Origin: an uncultured Dorea sp.
GTDB taxonomy: Bacteria > Bacillota > Clostridia > Lachnospirales > Lachnospiraceae
Direction: 5' to 3'
Assembly (NCBI GenBank): GCA_910586965.1
Contig: CAJUMF010000029.1
Location: forward strand, 10,327 to 42,073
DNA length: 31,747 nucleotides
The position numbers and the translations under genes were made by a program. Under the pieces are notes generated by a model. That model saw only the letters and a list, made by a program, of their open reading frames with translations, did not search any database and was not told the origin of the DNA. Within the stretch, counting starts at the first letter, position 1. The number at the start of each line of letters is the position of its first letter. Shown here one piece after another: positions 16,438 to 24,379 of the stretch.

Positions 16438-17979
16438 ATGACACATTTATTTGATATGGTAAACCAGCTTTTTGCAGGTGCTGTTCCAGTGGCGGATTTT
16501 CTGTGGGATTTTCCGACGAATTTTGAATGGTACGCGAATATTCCGATTTTAGGAAACTTTTCGGTGGCAATTCTTCTGCTTCTTGGAGGAAGTTTGTATT
16601 TTACGATCAAATTCGGTTTTGTGCAGGTGAAAGAATTTAAGACAAGTATAAGGATGCTGACCCAGAAGAAAGAGACGACTGTCGGTACGTCACAGTTGGC
16701 GGCATTCCTAATCAGTATGGGCGGACGTGTGGGAGCCGGGAATATCGTGGGAGTAACGGGAGCGGTGACCATCGGAGGCCCGGGAGCCATATTCTGGATG
16801 TGGGTATCTGCATTTATGGGGATGGCGACGGCATTTGGCGAGGCGACGCTGGCGCAGATTTTTAAAGAGAAAAAGGACAATGAATACGTAGGCGGTTTTA
16901 CCTTCTACATCCAGAAAATATGGAAGAATAAGGTGTGGATCGGCACAGGCATGTGCATCCTCTATCTGCTCTACAATATGCTCAGTATCCCGGTACATAC
17001 GTTCCATGTGTTTACGGCGGCAAGTTCCATTGCAAATGAGGTGACCGGCCGGACGACGGAAGTGACGGAGCCGCTTTATTACGTGATAGCTATAGCAATC
17101 GTAGTGATCATCGCGGTTATTACTTTTGGCGGGATAAAGAGTGTGGTAAAGTTCTCAGACAAGGTAGTGCCGGTGATGGCGATGGGTTATATCGTGATCG
17201 TGGGACTGCTGATCATCCTGAACGTGAATAAGGTTCCGGCATTTTTTGCGGCGGTTTTCGTGGGAGCGTTTAAGCCCCAGGCAATTTTCGGCGGGGCATT
17301 CGGTGTGGCGCTGGCACAGGGATTAAAGCGCGGGCTGCTCTCCAATGAGGCTGGTATGGGAACCTCCACCCAGGCGGCTTCCATCGCGGATGCCAACCAT
17401 CCGTGCGAACAGGGCTTCGTGCAGGCCCTTGGCGTGTTCGTAGATACCATCGTCATCTGTTCTCTTGCAGGATTTGTAGTTACGGCTGGTGCAATCTGGC
17501 AGAATCCAGGCGTAGACTGGGAGATGATGAAGCTTGATAAGATCGGGACATTTTTAGCGTCTATCAAAGTGCTGGTTCCGGGAGAGGGAGCGCTTGATAC
17601 GATCGTCTTTATCTTCGTGGTAGTTGCCTTTGGGTTATTTGCATTTACCACATTGCTCTGCGACCTGACTTATACGGAGATTGCGGCGAACAAGATATCG
17701 AAAAGCAAAGGATTTATCTTTTTTTCCAGAGCGCTGGGTGCACTGTTTTTCGTACCGCTGGGGACGATTACGGTTCTGGCGGGCTTGCAGCTTGATAATT
17801 TGTGGTATGTATCTGACCTGATCAATGTTATACTTATATTTATCAATATCCCGACATTGATCGTGGGCAGGAATATTGTCATGAAAGCCTACCGCAATTA
17901 CAAGACAGGCGGCGGAAAGCGGTTTGTTGCGGCGGATATTGGTATAGAAAGCGAAGTTTGGAGTAAAGAAGAAAGATAA
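16438..17979 (+). CDS. AGCS family sodium:alanine/glycine symporter
   Basis: Inner-membrane Na+-driven importer of small neutral amino acids (AgcS/DagA type), about 11 membrane segments. Family signatures visible are 'SQLAAFLISMGGRVGAGNIVGVTGAVTIGGPGAIFWMWVSAFMGMATAFGEATLAQIFKEK' (abridged here as residues ~83-143), 'GLKRGLLSNEAGMGTSTQAASIADANHPCEQGFVQ' (about residues 297-331), and 'FAFTTLLCDLTYTE'. Most members read GVGTGNI at the first motif; here it is GRVGAGNI. ACAAGGAGG precedes the ATG, and its stop codon overlaps the start of the next gene (TAATG), so the two are translationally coupled. Alanine, glycine, serine or a product of this pathway could be the cargo. Confidence 0.93.
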   Translation: MTHLFDMVNQLFAGAVPVADFLWDFPTNFEWYANIPILGNFSVAILLLLGGSLYFTIKFGFVQVKEFKTSIRMLTQKKETTVGTSQLAAFLISMGGRVGAGNIVGVTGAVTIGGPGAIFWMWVSAFMGMATAFGEATLAQIFKEKKDNEYVGGFTFYIQKIWKNKVWIGTGMCILYLLYNMLSIPVHTFHVFTAASSIANEVTGRTTEVTEPLYYVIAIAIVVIIAVITFGGIKSVVKFSDKVVPVMAMGYIVIVGLLIILNVNKVPAFFAAVFVGAFKPQAIFGGAFGVALAQGLKRGLLSNEAGMGTSTQAASIADANHPCEQGFVQALGVFVDTIVICSLAGFVVTAGAIWQNPGVDWEMMKLDKIGTFLASIKVLVPGEGALDTIVFIFVVVAFGLFAFTTLLCDLTYTEIAANKISKSKGFIFFSRALGALFFVPLGTITVLAGLQLDNLWYVSDLINVILIFINIPTLIVGRNIVMKAYRNYKTGGGKRFVAADIGIESEVWSKEER

Positions 17980-19364
17980 TGGATCATTCTCGGATGAAAT
18001 TCGATACAGAGATTTCGAAAACGATTATTAAAATTGCATGGCCGGCGATGTTAGAACAGCTCCTTGTCTGTATGGCATCGCTGGTGGATACGGCGATGGT
18101 AGGTTCCCTCGGGGCGGTGGCCACGGCATCTGTGGCGGTAAACGTCGTATTTGTCTGGGTGAGTAATGGGCTGATGGGTGCGGCGGGTACAGGATTTTCC
18201 TATATGATCGCGCGTTCCGTGGGCGAGAAAGATCCGGCCAAGACCAGGAGTCTGGGATTGCAGTCAGTCACCTGTGCGGCATGTGTAGGGATGTTCCTTT
18301 TGACCTTGATCTTGTGCTTTCATCAGATGATTCCCGTGTGGATGGGTGCAGCGGAGGATGTGGTTCCCCATGCAAGGGTGTACCTTCGGATCATCGGGTA
18401 TGGGATGGTGCCCCAGGCACTTGCCGTTATGCTGTCGTCCAATTACCGTTCTACAGGAAATACAAGGCTTCCGCTTATGCTCAGCATCATTGCCAATGTG
18501 GGGAATATCGTCGGGAACTTTCTTTTGATATACCCGGAGCGGGATGTTCTTTTGGGTGGCAGGAGCATTCATATCTGGGGAGCCGGGATGGGGATAAAAG
18601 GGGCGGCGTCAGCCACCTGTGCTTCACAGGTATTTCTGGCGCTTATGCTCCTTTTTACTATGCGGAAGAAAGAATCCGTGTTTGGACTTGTCCTGGAGAG
18701 GAAGGCGTATGCGGTCAGTAAAAGTACGCTTTTCACTTTGAAAAAAATCGGGATTCCGGTACTTTTAGAGCGCTGGACGCTGAACTTCGGGCAGGTGGTC
18801 CTGACCTCTATCCTTGCTTCTTTAGGAACGGTGGCGCTCTCGGCCCATTACCTCACTGCCCAGATTGAAGGAATCTTGTATATGCCGGCCTACGGGATGT
18901 CTTATACGGCGACAGCCCTCATCGGACAGGCGATCGGAGCGGGGCGTAAAAGTCTGACCAAAAGCTATATGAAATATATCTGCTTCTGGGGTGTGGTCCT
19001 GATCGAACTTTTCTGTGTCCCGGTAGCATTGGGAGCGCATGTTATCATGGAGCTTTTCAGCAGCGATTCCGGCGTAGTAGCGCTTGGGACAAAAACCCTG
19101 TTCGTGGCAGCGGTGACGGAGATTTTTTTCTCGTTTTTCGTCATATCCAGCGGAATCTTTCGCGGTGCAGGGGACGTGACATTTTCCTTTCTTGTGAGCC
19201 TCATCGGCATGTGGGGACTTCGGGTAGGTATGGTGTGGGCGGCGGTAAATGTGTTCCGTATGGGGATCGTCAGTGTATGGCTGATCATTGGTGTTGACTG
19301 TATGGTGCGGATGGTGCTCTGTATATTGAGACTTAAGAGCGGGAAGTGGCTTAGAGTTGGCTGA
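17979..19364 (+). CDS. MATE family efflux transporter, second copy
   Basis: A 12-helix exporter of the MATE family, with 'IIKIAWPAMLEQLLVCMASLVDTAMVGSLGAVATASVAV' at the N-terminus, 'STGNTRLPLMLSIIANVGNIVGNFLLIY' and 'GIFRGAGDVTFSFLVSLIGMWGLRVGM'. The second half begins near 'LKKIGIPVLLERWTLNFGQVVLTSI'. At 461 aa it is complete. The ATG overlaps the stop codon of the AGCS symporter gene, which indicates joint translation and a functional link. It may export a product of the amino-acid pathway rather than a drug. It differs markedly from the MATE protein at 7136. Confidence 0.92.
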   Translation: MDHSRMKFDTEISKTIIKIAWPAMLEQLLVCMASLVDTAMVGSLGAVATASVAVNVVFVWVSNGLMGAAGTGFSYMIARSVGEKDPAKTRSLGLQSVTCAACVGMFLLTLILCFHQMIPVWMGAAEDVVPHARVYLRIIGYGMVPQALAVMLSSNYRSTGNTRLPLMLSIIANVGNIVGNFLLIYPERDVLLGGRSIHIWGAGMGIKGAASATCASQVFLALMLLFTMRKKESVFGLVLERKAYAVSKSTLFTLKKIGIPVLLERWTLNFGQVVLTSILASLGTVALSAHYLTAQIEGILYMPAYGMSYTATALIGQAIGAGRKSLTKSYMKYICFWGVVLIELFCVPVALGAHVIMELFSSDSGVVALGTKTLFVAAVTEIFFSFFVISSGIFRGAGDVTFSFLVSLIGMWGLRVGMVWAAVNVFRMGIVSVWLIIGVDCMVRMVLCILRLKSGKWLRVG

Positions 19365-19510
19365 TCAGCAAAAGCAGTTTGGACGTTTTACGGCATTTCC
19401 GTTGTATTTTAACAAGTTCCTGAAAAAAATAATTTTCGCATAAGACGGAAAATAATCAGCTTTTAATATTGTGTGTGTTAAAAATAAACATTTAAAATAC
19501 TTGTAATTCT

Positions 19511-19550
19511 TTAGGTTTTGTCCGACAAAACCTAAGAAAAAAGGTATAAT
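19511..19550 (+). promoter_or_regulatory. arcA promoter with a 25-bp perfect palindrome
   Basis: TTAGGTTTTGTC (19511-19522), one central C, GACAAAACCTAA (19524-19535): twelve-base arms with no mismatch. Nine bases later is a consensus TATAAT (19545-19550). A 17-base spacer places the -35 box (CCGACA, 19522-19527) inside the palindrome, the usual arrangement for a repressor. A one-base loop rules out an RNA hairpin as the main function. The rest of the 239-base gap is AT-rich and shows nothing else I can name. Confidence 0.7.
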
Positions 19551-19603
19551 AGATTACAGAGATCGACGCAAACGAGCGGAAGATAAAAATAAGGAGGCAA
19601 GAC

Positions 19604-20839
19604 ATGGCAATCCAAGTAAAGAGTGAAATCGGAAAATTAAAAAAAGTCATGCTCCACAGGCCGGGAAAGGAATTAGAACACCTGGTGCCGGGCGACTTGG
19701 AGCGGCTGCTTTTTGACGATATCCCTTATCTTAAGACAGCACAGAATGAGCACGACTTGTTCGCCGGCATCATGCGGGGGGAAGGTGTCGAGGTTGTATA
19801 TCTGGAAGATCTGACCGCGGATGTGCTTAAGGGAAATGAAGAATTAAAGCGGCAGTTTGTGGAGCAGTTCATTGCTGAAGGAGAAGTGCCGGATGATAAG
19901 ATGAGGGAGTACCTTGCATCTTATCTGATGGAGATCAGAGACGAAAAAGAGCTGGTGCTCAAGCTGATGTCCGGTGTCCGGGTCGGGGAGCTGGAAGTTA
20001 AGACAAACCGTCCGCTGGTGAATCTGGTTAAGACGGACAGCCAGTTTATCATGGATCCGATCCCGAACCTGTATTTTACGCGAGATCCCTTCGCATGTAT
20101 CGGTAACGGCGTAAGCTTAAACTGTATGTATTCCAGGACAAGGAGAAGAGAGACACTCTTTGGAAAATATGTTCTGGAGAACCATCCGGATTTTGCAGGG
20201 AAGACACCGTTCTATTACACAAGGGAATTGCCGTATTCCATTGAGGGCGGCGATATCCTGAACTTAAATAGCAAGGTGCTGGCTATCGGGATTTCCCAGA
20301 GGACGACAGCGGAAGCGATCGAGCTTTTGGCACAGCGGATCTTTGCCGATGAGAGCGCAGAGATCGAGACGATCCTTGCGCTTGATATTCCGGCAATCCG
20401 GGCGTTCATGCATCTGGATACGGTATGCACGCAGGTAGATTACGATAAGTTTACCATCCATCCGGGGATTCTTGGGACACTTCGGATCTTCGAGCTTAAA
20501 AAGGGTGAGAAACAAGGCGAGCTTAAGGTCACAGAGATGCGTTCCTCATTGGCAGAGGTCTTAGCGGAGCATCTAAAGCTTGATAAAGTAACGCTTATCC
20601 GCTGCGGCGGCAAGGACGCCATCGCATCCGAGCGTGAGCAGTGGAATGACGGGTCAAATACGCTCTGTATCGAGCCGGGAAAGGTGGTCGTATATGACCG
20701 CAATTATGTGACGAACCAGATCTTAAGAGAGAATGGAATCCGTGTTCTTGAGATGGCAAGCTCAGAACTGTCAAGAGGTAGAGGAGGCCCGCGGTGCATG
20801 AGTATGCCGTTGGAGAGAGAGCGAATGGAAAGCCGGTAA
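19604..20839 (+). CDS. arcA: Arginine deiminase
   Basis: First step of the arginine deiminase pathway: arginine to citrulline and ammonia, in the cytosol. Conserved blocks are 'LKKVMLHRPGKELEHLVP', 'NLYFTRDPFACIGNGVSLN', 'IEGGDILNLN', 'MHLDTVCTQVDYDKF' and the catalytic Cys398 in 'GRGGPRCMSMPLERE'. The 411-aa length matches the family. AAGGAGG precedes ATG 19604. It is followed at 42 bases by ornithine carbamoyltransferase, so arcA-arcB-ornithine cyclodeaminase form one operon under the palindromic promoter. Confidence 0.97.
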   Translation: MAIQVKSEIGKLKKVMLHRPGKELEHLVPGDLERLLFDDIPYLKTAQNEHDLFAGIMRGEGVEVVYLEDLTADVLKGNEELKRQFVEQFIAEGEVPDDKMREYLASYLMEIRDEKELVLKLMSGVRVGELEVKTNRPLVNLVKTDSQFIMDPIPNLYFTRDPFACIGNGVSLNCMYSRTRRRETLFGKYVLENHPDFAGKTPFYYTRELPYSIEGGDILNLNSKVLAIGISQRTTAEAIELLAQRIFADESAEIETILALDIPAIRAFMHLDTVCTQVDYDKFTIHPGILGTLRIFELKKGEKQGELKVTEMRSSLAEVLAEHLKLDKVTLIRCGGKDAIASEREQWNDGSNTLCIEPGKVVVYDRNYVTNQILRENGIRVLEMASSELSRGRGGPRCMSMPLERERMESR

Positions 20840-20881
20840 CCTGGCATTCACAATATTATTAATGAAAAGGAGATTAAAATC

Positions 20882-21874
20882 ATGGCAACTAATATCAGAG
20901 GAAGAAATTATTTGAAACTTTTAGACTATTCATCAAAAGAGATGCGTTATCTTCTTGACCTTGCAAAAAACTTTAAGGATATGAAGCGTGCAGGAGTTCC
21001 GCATAAATATCTGGAAGGAAAGAATATCGTTTTATTATTTGAAAAAACATCTACAAGGACACGCTGCTCTTTTGAGGTGGCAGGCATGGATCTTGGCATG
21101 GGAGTTACTTACCTTGACCCGGGCAGCAGCCAGATGGGTAAAAAAGAGAGTATTGCTGACACGGCAAGGGTACTTGGCAGGATGTACGACGGCATCGAGT
21201 ACAGAGGATTCAGCCAGGAGTTGGTAGAGCAGCTTGCTGAATATGCAGGAGTTCCGGTATGGAATGGACTCACTGACCAGTTCCACCCGACACAGATGCT
21301 TGCAGACCTTCTGACCATCGAAGAAAACTTCGGAAGACTGGCAGGGCTTAACTTCACCTACTTCGGAGATGCCAGAAATAATATGGGCAATTCCCTGATG
21401 ATCGCCTGTGCAAAGATGGGACTTAACTTTACCGCCTGCGCGCCGAAGGAATTGTTCCCGGAGGAGTCTCTGGTAAATACTGCAAGAGAGATCGCGGCGG
21501 AGAACGGATGCGAGATCCGTCTGACCGAGAGCGTAGAGGAAGGCGCAACAGGCGCAGACGTTATCTACACAGACATCTGGGTATCCATGGGCGAGCCGGA
21601 TGAGGTGTGGGAGACAAGGATCAATCTGCTTAAGAAATACCAGGTAAACGCTGACGTGATGAAAATGGCAAAAGATACTGCCATCTTTATGCACTGCCTG
21701 CCGTCCTTCCATGACACGAATACCGTGATCGGCGCCCAGATTGCAGAGAAATTCGGCATCACCGAGATGGAAGTGACAGACGAGGTATTTGAGTCGAAGC
21801 AGTCCGTTGTATTTGACGAGGCAGAGAACCGTATGCATACGATCAAGGCAGTGGTATATGCGACATTAAAGTAA
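20882..21874 (+). CDS. arcB: Ornithine carbamoyltransferase, catabolic
   Basis: Second step of the deiminase pathway: phosphorolysis of citrulline to ornithine and carbamoyl phosphate. The carbamoyl-phosphate site 'STRTRCSFEVA', 'DQFHPTQMLADLLTIEENFG', 'GDARNNMGNSLMIA' and the ornithine-site motif 'HCLPSFHD' are all intact. The 330-aa length is typical of ArcB/ArgF. Catabolic assignment rests on the operon with arcA and the absence of biosynthesis genes; the sequence alone cannot separate ArcB from ArgF. AAAAGGAG precedes the ATG. Confidence 0.95.
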   Translation: MATNIRGRNYLKLLDYSSKEMRYLLDLAKNFKDMKRAGVPHKYLEGKNIVLLFEKTSTRTRCSFEVAGMDLGMGVTYLDPGSSQMGKKESIADTARVLGRMYDGIEYRGFSQELVEQLAEYAGVPVWNGLTDQFHPTQMLADLLTIEENFGRLAGLNFTYFGDARNNMGNSLMIACAKMGLNFTACAPKELFPEESLVNTAREIAAENGCEIRLTESVEEGATGADVIYTDIWVSMGEPDEVWETRINLLKKYQVNADVMKMAKDTAIFMHCLPSFHDTNTVIGAQIAEKFGITEMEVTDEVFESKQSVVFDEAENRMHTIKAVVYATLK

Positions 21875-21896
21875 AGATAGAAAGGGGAAGTTCAGT

Positions 21897-23000
21897 ATGT
21901 CATTTGAAATGCCAAGATATCATCATCCGGATTTCACAGAGGAGAGATTCGTCAATGCGCCGGATGCAGTATATGAAGTGTCAGAAAAAGACGGCGTAGC
22001 GCCGGATAACTATCATAGTACATCCATGTACCCGGAATATTTTAAGATAAACGGAGAGTGGAGGCTGGCTGAGGAAAGCCGCATGGATTCCTGCGTTGTT
22101 CTTCGCGATGACGGACGCCTTGCAGTTGTAGAAGCGAGAAACTTAAAAAAAGGCGATAAGGTCATGCTGGGCAGGACGGAGAAATGCGAGGACGGCATCT
22201 ATATGCACTGTCATGGATTTGAGGATGACAGTGCTGGGATCGACGACCAGTTTGTATTCCGTCAGGGAAGAAGCCGGGAGACATCCTATGCCCGCGACTA
22301 TGACAAATTATTCGAGCTTTTGAAATATGAGAAAGAACACGGCGGAAAGGTTGTATGGGTGATGGGTCCGGCATTTGCTTTTGATGCAGACGCAAGGGCA
22401 GCGATGGCAGCGCTGTTTGACAACGGCTACGGGCAGGCGCTTTTAGCCGGAAATGCATTGGCGACCCACGATTTAGAGGGGGCGCTCCTTCACACCGCTC
22501 TGGGACAGGATATCTATACCCAGAAGTCCCAGCCAAACGGACATTACAATCATCTGGATGTATGCAACAAAGTAAGAAGAAGCGGGTCTATCCCCCAGTT
22601 TGTGAAAGATTATGATCTGGATGACGGTATCATCTGCAGTTGCGTGAGAAACGATATCCCGATTGTGCTGGCAGGCTCCATCCGTGACGACGGACCGCTT
22701 CCGGAGGTGATTGCAGATGTATATAAAGCGGCAGATACTATGCGCGAACAGGTGCGCGGGGCGACGACGGTCATCTGTCTTGCGACGATGCTCCACACCA
22801 TTGCCACCGGTAATATGACACCGTCTTTCCGCGTGCTCGACGACGGAACAGTCCGTCCGGTGTACCTTTATACGGTTGACGCTGACGAGTTTGTCGTAAA
22901 TAAGCTGTTAGACAGAGGAAGCTTAAGTGCGACGACGATCGTGACCAATGTCCAGGATTTCATCACGCTTGTTGCCAAAGGGCTTGGCGTGATCAAATAA
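21897..23000 (+). CDS. Archaeal-type ornithine cyclodeaminase (LOR/SDH / TIGR00300 family)
   Basis: Resembles the family that includes the alternative ornithine cyclodeaminase of Methanococcus and the C-terminal domain of cyanobacterial ArgZ/AgrE, which converts ornithine to proline and ammonia with NAD. Recognised family-like blocks are 'YHSTSMYPEYFKINGEW' (about residue 40), 'GYGQALLAGNALATHDLEGA', 'IPIVLAGSIRDDGPLPEVIAD' (about residues 257-277), 'MLHTIATGNMTPS' and 'LLDRGSLSATTIVTNVQDF'. A nucleotide-binding start is likely at 'GGKVVWVMGPAFAFD'. It lacks the long N-terminal part of some relatives. Lying 22 bases after arcB, it would take ornithine to proline, a Stickland acceptor in Clostridia. 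Function is from family memory plus context, not proven. Confidence 0.8.
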   Translation: MSFEMPRYHHPDFTEERFVNAPDAVYEVSEKDGVAPDNYHSTSMYPEYFKINGEWRLAEESRMDSCVVLRDDGRLAVVEARNLKKGDKVMLGRTEKCEDGIYMHCHGFEDDSAGIDDQFVFRQGRSRETSYARDYDKLFELLKYEKEHGGKVVWVMGPAFAFDADARAAMAALFDNGYGQALLAGNALATHDLEGALLHTALGQDIYTQKSQPNGHYNHLDVCNKVRRSGSIPQFVKDYDLDDGIICSCVRNDIPIVLAGSIRDDGPLPEVIADVYKAADTMREQVRGATTVICLATMLHTIATGNMTPSFRVLDDGTVRPVYLYTVDADEFVVNKLLDRGSLSATTIVTNVQDFITLVAKGLGVIK

Positions 23001-23004
23001 AGAA

Positions 23005-23027
23005 CCGGCGCGTTGTTTACGCGCCGG
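23005..23027. terminator. Convergent GC-rich terminator hairpin
   Basis: CCGGCGCG (23005-23012) and CGCGCCGG (23020-23027) with a 7-base loop, between the convergent cyclodeaminase and AraC genes. The minus strand continues into TTCTTTATTT; the plus side has few T. It probably serves both transcripts. Confidence 0.7.
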
Positions 23028-23034
23028 CAATACC

Positions 23035-24291
23035 TTAAAGGGCATCTTCCTGAAGCTCCACTGAGCGCCGGAACTTGCCCGGGGTCATAGAGCGGAAACG
23101 CAGGAAATTCCGCGTAAGCGTCTTCTCAGTGTTATACCCGACCTCAAGGGCGATGGTAAGGATGCTCTTGTCGGTGGTCAGGAGAAGCTCGCAGGCGCGG
23201 TTGATCCGGATATAGTTCAGATAATCACTGAAATTCATCTCCACTTGGAACAGGAGGATGCGGTTTAGCTCCTTCGGTGAGATGTGGAAATGTTCACTTA
23301 CATTTTTGGGCTGCAAGTCCTCAGCGTAGTTTCTGTAAATATAGGAAACAATCGTATAGAAAACCTGCCGGTCTTTGATTCGGCATTTGTCCCCTATGGA
23401 CTGGTAGGTTTTACGGAAATCATTGGCTTTCATGCCAATCCGTGCCAAAAACACCTTGCTGATGTGGGCGCTGTCAACAAAGCCGAGGATTTCAGCCAGT
23501 TCTTCCAAAGTAAAATCTGTGTAAAGCAGATAATTAATGGTTTTACCCACCCGCATTTCATTCAGCAGGTCAAAAAAGGACAATCCAGTTGTCCGTTTGA
23601 TGTATGAGCTGATCGCAGATTCGCTCATGTAGAACTGCTGTGACAGCATGGACAGTGTGATCTTTTCGTTCAGATGTGTATAAAGATACTGAAAGATCTC
23701 GCTGGTTTCCGTGGAAGCGTCCTGCGTCGGCAAGGAATGACAAGTACGGATAAATGACACGATGATCTCAATCAGCTTATTGGTAATATAAAGCTTGCAA
23801 AGGCCCAGAGACTCTGAGGCAGTCTCGGTGTCGGAGGAATCGAGCCGTGACAGGGTGCGCAGTTCATCCTTGATCTGGAGGAATAATTGCTGCATCTTCA
23901 CATGCTCCCGTGTGTCGAAAGTAACAACAGGACTGCGGGACATGGATTGGGACACGGACAGGCTTACGCTGTCCGGATTATAAAATGTCTTGATGATTTC
24001 ATTGATATTATCAAAATAATAAGCCATAACAAAAAATTGAAGCGGAGATTTCACTTCAACAATATCAGTAATCTGCCATGGCAGTACGGAGACGAGGGTT
24101 CCTTTAACAAGCGAGTATTTTTTGCCGTTTAAAAGGAGAGTGCCTTCGCCTTCATTAATTAGCCACAATCTGGACATCGGATGGATCAGAGGCGTGGTCG
24201 GGGCGGAGATAACTTCGATGTCGAAGCTGCATAGTCTTGTCTCGTCCTCCTTAGAACAATAGATGCTTTGGATTGGTACTAATTTTGTCAT
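23035..24291 (-). CDS. Regulator with two tandem AraC DNA-binding domains
   Basis: A transcription regulator with an N-terminal cupin-like sensor (about residues 20-100; 'LWLINEGEGTLLLNGKKYSLVKG'), a helical linker, a first AraC double helix-turn-helix (about residues 195-298; 'ITLSMLSQQFYMSESAISSYIKRTTG', 'LEELAEILGFVDSAHISKVFLARIG') and a second complete one (about 315-412; 'LQPKNVSEHFHISPKELNRILL', 'ILTIALEVGYNTEKTLTRNFLRFRSMTPGKFRR'). AraC proteins normally carry one such domain. GGAGG lies eight bases before ATG 24291. The gene sits between arcA-arcB-cyclodeaminase and arcC and is read opposite to both, so it is the likely regulator of this split cluster. Confidence 0.88.
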   Translation of the reverse strand: MTKLVPIQSIYCSKEDETRLCSFDIEVISAPTTPLIHPMSRLWLINEGEGTLLLNGKKYSLVKGTLVSVLPWQITDIVEVKSPLQFFVMAYYFDNINEIIKTFYNPDSVSLSVSQSMSRSPVVTFDTREHVKMQQLFLQIKDELRTLSRLDSSDTETASESLGLCKLYITNKLIEIIVSFIRTCHSLPTQDASTETSEIFQYLYTHLNEKITLSMLSQQFYMSESAISSYIKRTTGLSFFDLLNEMRVGKTINYLLYTDFTLEELAEILGFVDSAHISKVFLARIGMKANDFRKTYQSIGDKCRIKDRQVFYTIVSYIYRNYAEDLQPKNVSEHFHISPKELNRILLFQVEMNFSDYLNYIRINRACELLLTTDKSILTIALEVGYNTEKTLTRNFLRFRSMTPGKFRRSVELQEDAL

Positions 24292-24321
24292 TCGTGGAAC
24301 CTCCGGTTAATTACTGATTTA

Positions 24322-24350
24322 ATTATAAAGTTTTTTTGAGCAGGATACAA
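24322..24350 (-). promoter_or_regulatory. Promoter of the tandem-AraC gene
   Basis: On the minus strand TTGTAT (24350-24345), 17 bases, TATAAT (24327-24322). The 88-base gap to arcC must also hold the arcC promoter, for which I see only a weak TTGAGC/TAAAAA pair very close to the start codon. Confidence 0.6.
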
Positions 24351-24379
24351 CAGAAAAATAAAAAGGAGAGGTGACAGTT

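Noticed and set aside
19417..19464. Imperfect inverted repeat rich in A and T after the second MATE gene, possible terminator.
   Set aside because: The stem needs a bulge and is almost all A/T pairs, with only a short T-run; too weak to call.
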